The notes: generated from the sequence alone by a model not told the origin. 64,000 bases of DNA from Bacteroides sp. CAG:443 (GCA_000432735.1 FR887750.1:1-64000), one strand, 5' to 3'; positions 1-9,321 are shown, numbered from the stretch's first letter. Translations and numbers: made by a program.

Positions 1-101
1 ATCCGCACCCAAAAAGTTGCATTTATAAGTTGAACTCAAGTTATAATTTACTTTTTATTAAGATTAACGCCAATTTTGAGATTTGTATACCCGAATTCTG
101 A

Positions 102-139
102 AAAAAAATACGCTGCCGAACCTTCTCAGGCAGGCAGCG
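102..139 (-). terminator. Terminator of the first glutamate dehydrogenase gene
   Basis: Read on the minus strand, a 7-bp GC-rich stem (CGCTGCC at 111-117 paired with GGCAGCG at 133-139) is followed by a run of T (A102-A109 on the plus strand). It lies about 130 nt beyond the stop codon of the minus-strand dehydrogenase. Nothing else is recognisable between position 1 and 272. Confidence 0.7.
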
Positions 140-272
140 CAAGCTACAATACAAAATACAAATACAACTAAACGAGATATATTGTAAAATTAAGAAATAG
201 AAATCACAAACAAAAATTTGGGAACAAAAAAATGTAATTCCTATTCTTATTTTTCTTTACAAATAAAGTCTA

Positions 273-1610
273 TTACACAATGCCTTGTGCCATCATGGCA
301 TGTGCAACTTTCATAAATCCGGCTATGTTCGCACCTTTCACGTAGTTAATGTAGCCGTCAGGTTCTGTACCGTATTTCACGCATTGTTCGTGAATGTTAT
401 GCATAATCTGATGCAGCTTTTCATCCACTTCCTGAGCAGACCAGCTCAAGTGCATTGCGTTCTGGCTCATTTCCAATCCAGAAGTTGCTACACCACCGGC
501 ATTGACAGCCTTACCTGGAGCATACATCAGTTTATGTTCGATGAAGGCATCAATAGCTTCAGGCGTACAGCCCATATTCGAAATTTCTCCTACACAGAGT
601 ACATGGTTGTCAATCAGATGCTGAGCATCTTCTCCGTTCAATTCGTTCTGTGTAGCACATGGCAGTGCGATATCTACTTTGACTTCCCACGGACGACGTC
701 CTTCTACAAATGTAGAATTAGGGAATCTTTCTGCGTAAGGTGCTACGATATCGTTGCCCGAAGCACGTAGTTCAAGCATGTAATCGATCTTTTCTCCACT
801 GATACCCTCTGGATCGTAAATGTATCCGTCAGGACCGGAAATAGTTACGACTTTAGCTCCCAGTTGAGTAGCTTTGGTAGCTGCTCCCCATGCAACATTT
901 CCGAAGCCGGAAATCGCAACAGTCTTTCCTTTTATGTCGATACCTTTCTTGTCGAGCATGTGCTTTACAAAATACAAGCCGCCGAATCCTGTAGCTTCAG
1001 GACGGATTAATGAACCGCCGAACTCCAGACCTTTACCGGTAAATGTACCTGTAAATTCATGAGTCAGTTTTTTGTACATGCCAAACATGTATCCAACTTC
1101 ACGGCCACCTACACCGATATCACCAGCCGGAACATCCATATCAGGACCCAGATGGCGCCACAATTCCAGCATGAAGGCTTGGCAGAAACGCATGACTTCC
1201 GCATCGCTCTTTCCGCGCGGAGAGAAGTCGGAACCACCTTTACCACCACCCATAGGCAATGTGGTAAGGGCATTCTTGAAGGTTTGTTCGAATCCTAAGA
1301 ATTTCAAGATAGAAAGGTTTACCGATGCGTGGAAACGGATACCACCTTTATACGGGCCAATGGCATTGTTGAATTGAACACGGTAACCTAAGTTTACTTG
1401 TACTTTACCTTTATCGTCTACCCAGGGTACGCGGAAAGTAATAATACGGTCAGGCTCTACCAGGCGTTCAATTAACGAAACTTTTTCAAATTCAGGATGT
1501 TGGTTGTAGATATCTTCAATGGATAAGAGAACTTCTTTAACTGCTTGCAAATACTCTGATTCACCCGGATGCTTAGCTTCCAGAGATGACATAATTTGAT
1601 TAATATCCAT
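273..1610 (-). CDS. gdhB: Glutamate dehydrogenase, class I hexameric, NAD-type signature
   Basis: 445 residues, full length for hexameric glutamate dehydrogenase. It interconverts glutamate and 2-oxoglutarate plus ammonia in the cytoplasm. The substrate domain has PMGGGKGGSDF with catalytic Lys124, and GPYKGGIRF around residue 85-93. The Rossmann motif near residue 235 is SGFGNVAWGAA, followed by SGPDGYIYDPEG; as I recall them, these match the NAD-specific Clostridium symbiosum enzyme better than the E. coli NADP enzyme. The second dehydrogenase at 7834-9168 has the E. coli-like version. I infer that this copy prefers NAD(H) and serves glutamate or peptide catabolism, like the NADH-dependent GdhB of B. 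fragilis. It is monocistronic with its own promoter (1656-1685) and terminator (102-139). The family is certain; the coenzyme preference is inference. Confidence 0.95.
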   Translation of the reverse strand: MDINQIMSSLEAKHPGESEYLQAVKEVLLSIEDIYNQHPEFEKVSLIERLVEPDRIITFRVPWVDDKGKVQVNLGYRVQFNNAIGPYKGGIRFHASVNLSILKFLGFEQTFKNALTTLPMGGGKGGSDFSPRGKSDAEVMRFCQAFMLELWRHLGPDMDVPAGDIGVGGREVGYMFGMYKKLTHEFTGTFTGKGLEFGGSLIRPEATGFGGLYFVKHMLDKKGIDIKGKTVAISGFGNVAWGAATKATQLGAKVVTISGPDGYIYDPEGISGEKIDYMLELRASGNDIVAPYAERFPNSTFVEGRRPWEVKVDIALPCATQNELNGEDAQHLIDNHVLCVGEISNMGCTPEAIDAFIEHKLMYAPGKAVNAGGVATSGLEMSQNAMHLSWSAQEVDEKLHQIMHNIHEQCVKYGTEPDGYINYVKGANIAGFMKVAHAMMAQGIV

Positions 1611-1655
1611 GATCTTTTTGTTTAAGGTCTGACAAAATGAAATTATTTGTTATTG

Positions 1656-1685
1656 CAAAGATAGGATTTTACCTAGAATGGCAAA
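1656..1685 (-). promoter_or_regulatory. Promoter of the NAD-type glutamate dehydrogenase
   Basis: On the minus strand a perfect Bacteroides -7 box TATCTTTG (1656-1663) is preceded after 18 bp by TTTG (1682-1685). The predicted transcript begins about 40 nt before the start codon. Confidence 0.65.
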
Positions 1686-1840
1686 ATATTTTGGCTTGTT
1701 TTTGCCTCTAAAAAGTGATAAAAAGTTAAAGCGCGGTAATACATTTTTTGTCCGAAAGTAATTTTTCTCTGCCGGTAAGTTGCACAAATCAATAGAAATC
1801 CCGTTATTTGTTAAATAAATAAAGCGTAAACCTTGAAGCT

Positions 1841-4795
1841 ATGCTCAGTAAGTTAAAATTAAATCAGCTCTATTTTAAGGATACACAGTTTGTCAACCTG
1901 ATGACGAAACGAATCTTTAACGTACTTCTTGTTGCCAATCCTTACGATGCTTTCATGCTGGAAGACGACGGACGTATCGATGAAAAGATATTTATCGAAT
2001 ACATGAATCTCAGTCTTCGTTATCCGCCTCGTTTCACACAGGTTTCTACCGAAGAAGATGCCTGGAAGCAGTTGGGAAATACCATGTTCGATCTGGTTAT
2101 TTGTATGCCGGGATCGGACAACAGCGATACGTTCGATATTGCACGGCAGATTAAAGAGAAGTACCCTCACATTCCGCTGGTGGTACTGACTCCGTTCTCT
2201 CATGGTATCAAAGAACGTATGGAGCACGAAGATTTGAGCATTTTCGAGTATGTATTCTGCTGGTTGGGAAACACCGACTTACTGGTATCTATCATCAAGC
2301 TGATAGAGGACAAGATGAATCTGGAACACGATATAAAGGAAGTCGGTGTACAGATGATTCTGTTGGTGGAAGATTCCATCCGTTTCTATTCGTCCGTACT
2401 GCCCGATTTGTATAAGTTTGTCCTTCGTCAGAGTCAGGAGTTTGCAACCGAAGCTTTGAATGAGCACCAGCGTACGTTGCGTATGCGTGGTCGTCCGAAG
2501 ATTGTGCTGGCACGTTCGTATGAAGAAGCCATGAACTTATATAATAGGTATCAGCATAACATGCTGGGTATTATATCGGATGCACGTTTTCCACGTGAAG
2601 GTCAGATTGATCCGAAGGCAGGCATCCGTTTCCTGACCGAAGTACGTAGCCGTGATCCTTTTATCCCGTTGATCCTTCAGTCGGCAGAGGTTACCAATAA
2701 GAACTTTGCAGAGAGTTGTGGGGCACAGTTCATCGATAAGAATTCCAAGAAAATGAATATTGACTTGCGGGAGGCCGTTTCCGAAAATTTCGGTTTTGGC
2801 GATTTTATTTTCCGCAATCCCAATACCATGGAGGAAGTAGTCCGGGTACATAATCTGAAGGAGTTGCAAAATGTCATCTTTTCTATTCCGGCAGAATCAC
2901 TCCTTTATCATATTACCCGAAATCATATTTCACGCTGGTTGTATTCACGTGCTATCTTTCCGGTAGCCGAGTTCCTGAAGCAGATTTCATGGAAAGACTT
3001 GCAGGACATCGACGCACATCGTCAGATTATTTTCGAAGCGATTGTGAAATACCGTAAGATGAAGAATCAGGGAGTGGTGGCTGTGTTTGAGCGCGACCGT
3101 TTCGACCGGTATTCTAATTTCGCTCGTATCGGCGACGGCTCACTGGGAGGAAAAGGACGTGGACTGGCGTTTATCGACAACATGGTAAAACGGCATGCCG
3201 AGTTTGAAGAATTTGAAAATGCCTCCGTTGTTATTCCGAAAACGGTAGTACTTTGTACCGATATCTTCGATGAGTTCATGGATATGAACCAGTTGTATCA
3301 GGTTGCGTTAAGCGATGCCGACGATGAGACGATCCTGCGTGCCTTCCTGCGTGCCAAGTTGCCCGACCGGCTGGTTGAAGACTTTTTCGCCTTTTTCGAT
3401 GTGGTGAAGTCTCCTATTGCCATACGCTCATCCAGTTTGCTGGAAGACTCTCATTATCAGCCGTTCGCTGGTATTTACTCTACGTATATGATACCTTATC
3501 TGACAGACAAATATGAAATGCTTCGCATGTTGAGTGATTCAATAAAGGGAGTCTATGCTTCGGTATATTATAAGGATAGTAAGGCGTATATGCAGGCTAC
3601 CAGCAACGTGATCGATCAGGAAAAGATGGCGGTGATTCTTCAGGAAGTGGTGGGTACACAGTATGGCGACCGTTTTTATCCTTCTATTTCGGGAGTGGCG
3701 CGTTCCATCAATTATTATCCCATCAACGACGAACTGGCAGAAGAAGGAACGGTCAGCCTGGCACTGGGACTCGGAAAATATATCGTCGACGGAGGACTGA
3801 CGTTGAGGGTTTGTCCTTATCATCCGGATAAAGTGCTTCAGACCAGCGAGATGGAGATGGCTTTACGCGAAACACAGACGCGTTTCTATGCGCTCGACCT
3901 GAAGAATCTGGGACAGAACTTTTCGCTCGACGACGGCTTTAACTTGTTGAAACTTCCGGTAAAGGAAGCCGAGAACGATGGAGCTTTGACCTACATCGCC
4001 TCTACCTACGATCCGTATGATATGGTTATACGCGATGGTATTTATCCGGGAGGCCGTAAGGTCATCACTTTTGCCAATATTCTTCAGCACGATGTTTTTC
4101 CGCTGGCACGTATTCTCCAGCTTGCTCAGAAGTACGGACAAGGCGAAATGCGTCGTCCTGTGGAGATAGAGTTTGCTGTAAATCTGGATGCGAAAGAGAA
4201 AAAGGGTGTTTTTTATCTGTTGCAGATACGTCCGATGGTGGATATGAAGGCCGATTTGAATGAAGACTTGAATACTATACCCGAAGATCAGCTTCTGCTC
4301 AAGAGCGTCAATTCGTTGGGGCAGGGGATTATGGATGATATTCAGGATGTGATTTATGTGAAGACCGACGGATATTCAGCGTCCAATAATCAGTTGATTG
4401 CTTATGATATAGAAAAGCTGAACAAGCGTTTCCTCGACGAAGGTAAGCATTACATATTAGTCGGACCGGGACGCTGGGGAAGCAGCGATACATGGTTGGG
4501 TATTCCCGTAAAATGGCCGAACATATCGGCGGCCCGCGTCATCGTGGAAGCAGGGCTGACCAATTATCGTGTCGATCCGAGTCAGGGAACACACTTCTTC
4601 CAGAACCTGACCTCTTTCGGAGTAGGGTATTTTACGATCAATGCTTACATGAACGACGGCTTGTACAATCAGGAGTTGCTGAACAGCATGCCGGCCGTAG
4701 AAGAAACAAAATTCTTGCGGTGGGTTCATTTCGACAAGCCTTTGACTGTCAAGATGGATGGAAAAAAGAAAATAGGTGTGGTTTGCATGGCTTAA
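1841..4795 (+). CDS. Receiver-like/PPDK ATP-binding hybrid protein (PEP synthase-related, function unknown)
   Basis: 984 residues. Residues about 25-150 and 172-315 resemble two response-regulator receiver domains, the second starting MILLVEDS. A PEP synthase/PPDK N-terminal ATP-grasp domain follows, with GGKGRGLAF near residue 435, IAIRSSSLLED near 525, and the family-typical ending LLQIRPM near residue 800. The last 150 residues (GPGRWGSSD, PSQGTHFFQNL) are a conserved-looking block I cannot name. The swivel domain with the phosphorylated histidine (GG..CH motif) and the PEP/pyruvate-binding barrel of a true PEP synthase are absent, so PEP synthesis is unlikely despite the usual database name. 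A signalling or ATP-dependent phosphotransfer role is inference. It converges on the AraC gene and shares a terminator region with it. Confidence 0.85.
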   Translation: MLSKLKLNQLYFKDTQFVNLMTKRIFNVLLVANPYDAFMLEDDGRIDEKIFIEYMNLSLRYPPRFTQVSTEEDAWKQLGNTMFDLVICMPGSDNSDTFDIARQIKEKYPHIPLVVLTPFSHGIKERMEHEDLSIFEYVFCWLGNTDLLVSIIKLIEDKMNLEHDIKEVGVQMILLVEDSIRFYSSVLPDLYKFVLRQSQEFATEALNEHQRTLRMRGRPKIVLARSYEEAMNLYNRYQHNMLGIISDARFPREGQIDPKAGIRFLTEVRSRDPFIPLILQSAEVTNKNFAESCGAQFIDKNSKKMNIDLREAVSENFGFGDFIFRNPNTMEEVVRVHNLKELQNVIFSIPAESLLYHITRNHISRWLYSRAIFPVAEFLKQISWKDLQDIDAHRQIIFEAIVKYRKMKNQGVVAVFERDRFDRYSNFARIGDGSLGGKGRGLAFIDNMVKRHAEFEEFENASVVIPKTVVLCTDIFDEFMDMNQLYQVALSDADDETILRAFLRAKLPDRLVEDFFAFFDVVKSPIAIRSSSLLEDSHYQPFAGIYSTYMIPYLTDKYEMLRMLSDSIKGVYASVYYKDSKAYMQATSNVIDQEKMAVILQEVVGTQYGDRFYPSISGVARSINYYPINDELAEEGTVSLALGLGKYIVDGGLTLRVCPYHPDKVLQTSEMEMALRETQTRFYALDLKNLGQNFSLDDGFNLLKLPVKEAENDGALTYIASTYDPYDMVIRDGIYPGGRKVITFANILQHDVFPLARILQLAQKYGQGEMRRPVEIEFAVNLDAKEKKGVFYLLQIRPMVDMKADLNEDLNTIPEDQLLLKSVNSLGQGIMDDIQDVIYVKTDGYSASNNQLIAYDIEKLNKRFLDEGKHYILVGPGRWGSSDTWLGIPVKWPNISAARVIVEAGLTNYRVDPSQGTHFFQNLTSFGVGYFTINAYMNDGLYNQELLNSMPAVEETKFLRWVHFDKPLTVKMDGKKKIGVVCMA

Positions 4796-4815
4796 TCGCA
4801 CTATATTGCAGAAAA

Positions 4816-4887
4816 ACAGGCAGAAAGATTACACGAAGAAGCCTTTGGCAAATATGTTCTTTGGTCTTTCTGTCTGTTCTTTTTTTG
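4816..4887 (+). terminator. Terminator between the PPDK-like gene and the AraC gene
   Basis: A 13-bp stem with one G-U pair (4816-4828 with 4865-4877) is followed by a T-rich tract to 4887. It lies between two convergent stop codons and ends 3 nt before the AraC stop. Confidence 0.65.
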
Positions 4888-4890
4888 TAC

Positions 4891-5739
4891 TTATCCGTTA
4901 TTCCTGTATTCCAGCGGACTCATACCGACATAGCGTTTGAAATATTTTCCGAAAAAGGACATATTGGCAAAATTCAGCGAGTCGGAAATTTCCTGAATAG
5001 ACAATTTTGTTGATTTTAATTGTGATTTTGCATCCATGATGACCATCCGTGAGATGATTTCCATACATGTATTTCCCGTGGCTTGTTTCACAGTTGTACA
5101 AAGATGTGTATGAGTGATACCTAATTTTTCTGCATACCAAGATACATTGCGTGTCTTGTTGTAATTTTGCATCACTAGCTGGGTGAAATTCTTACACAAT
5201 ATCTCACTTTTCGAAAGACTGCTTTTATTATCGTTTGCCCGGTTGTTGTACATAGCAGCTATACCCGTATGAATGTCACTATATAAATGAGACGTGATAA
5301 GTTTGCGTGTATTTTCATTAAAGAATTCATATAGTTTGATGAGGAAACAAAAGTAATCTTTCAGCAGTGTAGCACCCTCTGGACGAAGAGTGATGAGAGG
5401 ACGTCCCAAGGGTATGTATAATGTGTTGATGGTAGAAGGGTTTAAATTGGCTTGTTCTACATACTTTGAAGAAAATCCGCCAAAATATAACTCCAGTTCT
5501 CCTTTTACACTGTGTATCTGAAGGATGGTTCCCGGCATGATAGATACAAAATCATTTTTCCTTACAGTGATTTTATTCAAATTGACCGAAGCTTCCACTT
5601 CTCCTCCCAAACATAGAACAAAAATTTCCGATTTTATCCGGCAGGGGAAATTTGTATACAAACTGAGTAGTTCCTTACTGATTCCGGTTCCTACAATCCA
5701 TTCCTCCGGCAAATCTATCTTGGGTAGTTCTTTTTCCAT
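4891..5739 (-). CDS. AraC-family transcriptional regulator
   Basis: 282 residues. The C-terminal 100 residues are an AraC double helix-turn-helix: VSWYAEKLGITHTHLCTTV, then LSIQEISDSLNFANMSFFGKYFKRYVG, then SPLEYR. The N-terminal part (about 1-150) is a cupin-like sensor without recognisable ligand residues. It is divergent from the lipoprotein gene at 5955, with 215 bp between the starts, so that gene is the most likely target. A -7 box lies only 17 nt before the start codon, implying a very short leader. Confidence 0.9.
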   Translation of the reverse strand: MEKELPKIDLPEEWIVGTGISKELLSLYTNFPCRIKSEIFVLCLGGEVEASVNLNKITVRKNDFVSIMPGTILQIHSVKGELELYFGGFSSKYVEQANLNPSTINTLYIPLGRPLITLRPEGATLLKDYFCFLIKLYEFFNENTRKLITSHLYSDIHTGIAAMYNNRANDNKSSLSKSEILCKNFTQLVMQNYNKTRNVSWYAEKLGITHTHLCTTVKQATGNTCMEIISRMVIMDAKSQLKSTKLSIQEISDSLNFANMSFFGKYFKRYVGMSPLEYRNNG

Positions 5740-5755
5740 ATGTATTGATTTTTTG

Positions 5756-5763
5756 CAAAGGTA
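5756..5763 (-). promoter_or_regulatory. -7 box of the AraC regulator gene
   Basis: TACCTTTG on the minus strand matches TAnnTTTG and is followed by C, as in most strong Bacteroides promoters. A -33 partner is not clear. Confidence 0.5.
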
Positions 5764-5890
5764 ACGGTTTTTAGAATATAGACGATTATGCTATTCGCGA
5801 AAATACTTGTTAAGTTTTGTAAATTAATTATTTAGGTATGTAGGGTGAATCAAATATTAAAAAAAAGAACAAAAATAATAAGATTAGACC

Positions 5891-5921
5891 TTGTAGAATA
5901 CACTAAAAGGTAGTTACTTTG
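5891..5921 (+). promoter_or_regulatory. Promoter of the PCMD-type lipoprotein gene
   Basis: TTG at 5891-5893, 20 bp spacer, then TTACTTTG at 5914-5921 (one base off TAnnTTTG). It lies 33 bp before the start codon and diverges from the AraC promoter, so both can be controlled from the same 130-bp region. Confidence 0.55.
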
Positions 5922-5954
5922 CAACCGCTAAAAATAACTTAACTTAATTAATAG

Positions 5955-7481
5955 ATGAAAAAGAATTTGTTTTTATGCTTATTCGCTGCATTATGTACAA
6001 TGGGTACATTTACTGCTTGTAGCAGCGATGATGAATCGGGTGTAATTACACCTGCAGCAGCTGATGTAACAGGTAACTATAAGGGTAATCTGGATGTGAT
6101 GGTGGATGCAGCAAATTTGCCCACTGTTGAAAATCAGTTAGTATCAGTAACCAAGGCTGGTGAGTCTACTGTAAGTCTGTCAATATCTGATTTTTCTTTC
6201 ATGGGTATATCAATTGGTGATATCAATTTGAACGAATGTCAGTTAAGTGGAAGTGGTGATAAATATACTTTCACTGGAACAACAAAAGTTAATGCTGCTA
6301 TACTAACAGCTGACGTAGATGCTGAAGGTACTTTTGAAGGAGATAAACTGACTATCAATATGGATATAGCTGCTTCTCTGGGTAGCGTAAAACAAACTGT
6401 AAAGGTTGTTTATACAGGTACCAAGTTGACTGGTTCTGAAAGCAGTGAAGCTAAGATTCTTTCTTTTGTTTTCGATCAGGAAGTGTCTGCAGCCAATGCA
6501 GTCGTATTGGAACAGCCGGTAGTTGATGAAACGGCAAAGACCATTAAGTTTGCTGTAAGTGCTGATGCTACTAGTACTGATTTGTCAAAACTGATGCCGA
6601 CTATTGAGGTTTCTGAAAAAGCAACTGTAACTCCGGCAAGCGGGGCTGCTCAGGATTTTTCAAACGGTAAGACCGTAACCTATACCGTAACTGCTGAAAA
6701 TGGAACAAAGGTTACATACACAGCTTCTGTTTATGGTAATGTTACTTCTTATGATTTTGAAAACTGGTCATACGATACGAGTATGTATCCTGAGGAAAAT
6801 CAGATTTATATGGCAAATGGCTGGGCTTCCTGCAATAATGCTGTTGCTTTGATTAAGTATATGGGTGCATTGGGTGGTATTACTTATACAGGTGAATATC
6901 CTATACGTCCTTCTGATGATGCATTTACAGGTGAAAAGGCAGTATTGTTGGAATCGGTTGATACACAAGGTGGAAACATCTTTGGACAGAAAGTTCCAAA
7001 AGTTACAGCTGCTTCTATTTTCTTAGGCTCTTTCAATGCCATGGCTGCTATATCTGATCCTATGGCTACAACAAGTTTCGGTATCATGTACGACAAACAG
7101 CCTCTGAAGGTAACTGGTTATTATAAGTATACTCCGGGTACTGAATTTTACAATGCAAACGGTGAATTGCAGGAAGGTGTTACCGACAAGTGTGCCATGA
7201 GCGCAGTTCTTTATGAGGTATCTAGCGAAGATGAAACATTGAATGGTAGTAATATTTATACTTCTGATAAGATTGTGGCAAAAGCAGTGTTCACAAGTGA
7301 CAAGAGTGTAGATACTTATACTCCGTTTGAGTTGAATCTCGAATATGCAAAAGCATACGATTCTTCAAAGAAATATAAGTTTGCGATTATCTTCTCTGCA
7401 AGTGCCGACGGGGCAAGTTACAATGCTGCTGTAGGTAGTAAGTTGCTGATTGATAATGTATCCGTAGTAAATCAGAATTAA
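5955..7481 (+). CDS. Surface lipoprotein with calycin-like, Ig-like and PCMD-type domains
   Basis: 508 residues. An SPase II signal ends at Cys22 (TFTAC-SSDDES); the acidic residues after Cys fit the Bacteroides surface-export signal. Residues about 35-160 look like a calycin/lipocalin-type barrel that begins GNYKGNLDV. Residues about 165-265 are an Ig-like bacterial module with repeated threonine-rich strands ending TVTAENGTKVTYTASVYG. From about 268 (YDFENWSYD) to the end it resembles the PCMD family (putative carbohydrate metabolism domain). This points to glycan binding at the cell surface, but no catalytic residues are evident. It is monocistronic with a clear terminator, and the divergent AraC gene is the likely regulator. 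Confidence 0.8.
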   Translation: MKKNLFLCLFAALCTMGTFTACSSDDESGVITPAAADVTGNYKGNLDVMVDAANLPTVENQLVSVTKAGESTVSLSISDFSFMGISIGDINLNECQLSGSGDKYTFTGTTKVNAAILTADVDAEGTFEGDKLTINMDIAASLGSVKQTVKVVYTGTKLTGSESSEAKILSFVFDQEVSAANAVVLEQPVVDETAKTIKFAVSADATSTDLSKLMPTIEVSEKATVTPASGAAQDFSNGKTVTYTVTAENGTKVTYTASVYGNVTSYDFENWSYDTSMYPEENQIYMANGWASCNNAVALIKYMGALGGITYTGEYPIRPSDDAFTGEKAVLLESVDTQGGNIFGQKVPKVTAASIFLGSFNAMAAISDPMATTSFGIMYDKQPLKVTGYYKYTPGTEFYNANGELQEGVTDKCAMSAVLYEVSSEDETLNGSNIYTSDKIVAKAVFTSDKSVDTYTPFELNLEYAKAYDSSKKYKFAIIFSASADGASYNAAVGSKLLIDNVSVVNQN

Positions 7482-7499
7482 TTCTATAATTTGTATAAC

Positions 7500-7543
7500 A
7501 AAAAGGGACGGTTGGTGTGATAAGCATCAAGCGTCCTTTTTTT
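7500..7543 (+). terminator. Terminator of the PCMD-type lipoprotein gene
   Basis: Hairpin GGGACG...CGTCC with an inner TTGGTG/CATCAA stem, flanked by A5 and a run of seven T. It starts 19 nt after the stop codon. Confidence 0.8.
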
Positions 7544-7753
7544 GTTTGTCGTGGAGGAGAAATAATTTTTTGTACAAAAAATATCAGACTTTGTACAAAT
7601 TATAAAAAAACGTGAGGATGTTTTTGATGACTTTCGGGGATGTTTTCAGAAACATATCGCGAGGAAAGTGTAGTGGAAGGCGTAGAGTTCAGAAGGACTG
7701 CTATAGACGGATGAAATACTTTAAATATATTAGAGATCTTTTGTAACCTGCCT
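7544..7753. other. Intergenic region with paired GTAC palindromes
   Basis: About 210 bp between two terminators without a convincing gene. It contains the paired palindromes listed separately, and G-rich sequence at 7612-7670 including two GGATGTTTT copies. Similar sequence occurs on the other strand near 23555-23620. Confidence 0.5.
7566..7599. repeat. Paired TTTGTACAAA palindromes, copy 1
   Basis: TTTTTTGTACAAAAAA (7566-7581, a perfect 16-bp palindrome) and TTTGTACAAA (7590-7599) have centres exactly 21 bp apart. The same pair with the same spacing, in the opposite orientation, lies at 23589-23620. The two copies also share AATTT before the first site and TATTTT before the second when aligned in the same direction. 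Confidence 0.7.
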
Positions 7754-7805
7754 AATAAAGAAACGAGGACGTATCAGATTTCCGATACGCCCTCGTTTCT
7801 TTATT
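7754..7805. terminator. Strong hairpin terminator after the NADP-type glutamate dehydrogenase
   Basis: AATAAAGAAACGAGG (7754-7768) pairs perfectly with 7791-7805, continued by ACGTATC/GATACGC inside. It is symmetrical enough to work in both directions, but the gene it follows is the minus-strand dehydrogenase ending at 7834. Confidence 0.8.
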
Positions 7806-7833
7806 TTTATTATTGTTGAAAATCAGTTTTCGG

Positions 7834-9168
7834 TTAGACAATACCCTGAGCCATCATGGCCTTGGCTACCTTCATGAAACCAGCCACGTTCGCACCCTTC
7901 ACATAGTTAATATAGCCGTCCGGTTCTGTACCGTACTGTACACAAGCTTCGTGAATGTTCTTCATGATGCTCTTCAACTTTTCGTCCACTTCTTCCTGGC
8001 TCCAGCTCAACTTGATAGAGTTCTGAGTCATTTCCAGGCCCGATACAGATACACCACCTGCGTTGGCAGCTTTACCCGGAGCATACAGAATCTTAGCTTC
8101 CTGGAATACGCGGATTGCTTCAGGAGTAGATGGCATGTTGGCACCTTCAGAAACTGCGATGACACCGTTGGCAATCAGTGCTCTGGCATCGTCGCCGTTG
8201 ATTTCATTCTGAGTTGCAGAAGGAAGGGCGATATCTGCCTTTTCATTCCACGGACGTGCGCCTGCCACATATTTGCAGCCGTATTTTTCTGCGTATTCAC
8301 GGATACGTCCACGGTACAAGTTCTTCAGTTCCATGATGTAATCCAGCTTTTCGCGGTCGATACCGTCCGGATCATAGATGTAACCGTCAGAATCGGACAT
8401 GGTTACAACCTTAGCTCCCAACTGAATCAGTTTCTCTACGGTATATTGAGCTACGTTACCCGAACCAGATACCAGACAAGTCTTGCCTTTCAGTTCGATG
8501 TTACGTGTTTTCAGCATTTCCAGCAGGAAGTAGATGTTTCCGTAACCTGTTGCTTCCGGACGAATCAGCGAACCACCGAATTCACGTCCTTTTCCGGTCA
8601 GTACACCGGTAAATTCGTGAGCCAGCTTCTTGTACATACCGAACATATAACCCACTTCACGACCTCCTACACCGATATCTCCGGCAGGAACGTCTGTTTC
8701 AGGACCGATGTGACGCCACAGTTCCAGCATAAATGCCTGACAGAAACGCATGACTTCCGCATTCGATTTGCCACGAGGAGAGAAGTCAGAACCACCTTTA
8801 CCGCCACCCATCGGAAGAGTGGTCAGTGAGTTTTTGAATGTCTGCTCGAAAGCAAGGAACTTCAAGATTCCCAAGTTTACTGAACTGTGAAAACGAATAC
8901 CACCTTTATAAGGGCCGATAGCGTTGTTGTGCTGAACGCGGTAACCCATATTGGTCTGGATATTGCCTTTATCGTCCATCCAGGTTACACGGAACTGATA
9001 AACTCTATCTGGAATACACAAACGTTCAATCAGATTTACTTTGTCGAATTCCGGGTGTTTGTTGTATTCTTCTTCAATAGTGCCGAGCACTTCTTCTACT
9101 GCCTGATGATATTCAGGTTCATTTGGAAATCTTCTTTTCAGATCTTCCAGTACTTTAGCTGCATTCAT
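7834..9168 (-). CDS. gdhA: Glutamate dehydrogenase, class I hexameric, NADP-type signature
   Basis: 444 residues, colinear with the 445-residue paralogue at 273-1610. Catalytic Lys124 is in PMGGGKGGSDF, and GPYKGGIRFH is conserved. The Rossmann segment is SGSGNVAQYTVEK followed by MSDSDGYIYDPDG, and further on SEGANMPSTPEA; these follow the E. coli NADP-specific enzyme. Expected role: ammonium assimilation into glutamate. The paralogue differs mainly in this coenzyme segment, so the pair looks like an assimilatory/catabolic division of labour. The gene has its own promoter (9217-9247) and terminator. The coenzyme assignment rests on remembered family motifs, not an alignment. Confidence 0.95.
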   Translation of the reverse strand: MNAAKVLEDLKRRFPNEPEYHQAVEEVLGTIEEEYNKHPEFDKVNLIERLCIPDRVYQFRVTWMDDKGNIQTNMGYRVQHNNAIGPYKGGIRFHSSVNLGILKFLAFEQTFKNSLTTLPMGGGKGGSDFSPRGKSNAEVMRFCQAFMLELWRHIGPETDVPAGDIGVGGREVGYMFGMYKKLAHEFTGVLTGKGREFGGSLIRPEATGYGNIYFLLEMLKTRNIELKGKTCLVSGSGNVAQYTVEKLIQLGAKVVTMSDSDGYIYDPDGIDREKLDYIMELKNLYRGRIREYAEKYGCKYVAGARPWNEKADIALPSATQNEINGDDARALIANGVIAVSEGANMPSTPEAIRVFQEAKILYAPGKAANAGGVSVSGLEMTQNSIKLSWSQEEVDEKLKSIMKNIHEACVQYGTEPDGYINYVKGANVAGFMKVAKAMMAQGIV

Positions 9169-9216
9169 AAATTATCTATATTAATTATTGGATTGTTTTG
9201 ATTTCTTTGTATGTGA

Positions 9217-9247
9217 CAAAAATATAGATAATTTTTTATTTGCGCAA
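9217..9247 (-). promoter_or_regulatory. Promoter of the NADP-type glutamate dehydrogenase
   Basis: Minus-strand TTG (9245-9247), 20-bp spacer, then TATTTTTG (9217-9224), about 50 nt before the start codon. This matches the Bacteroides consensus in both boxes and spacing. Confidence 0.65.
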
Positions 9248-9321
9248 CACCTTGATAAATAAAAACAAGAAAAAGCCTTAAAAATGATTGAATTTATAAT
9301 TTAAATATGCGTAAATAGTTA

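Noticed and set aside
7813..8829. A 338-codon plus-strand frame over the second glutamate dehydrogenase
   Set aside because: It mirrors the dehydrogenase frame; the same kind of mirror appears over the first dehydrogenase.
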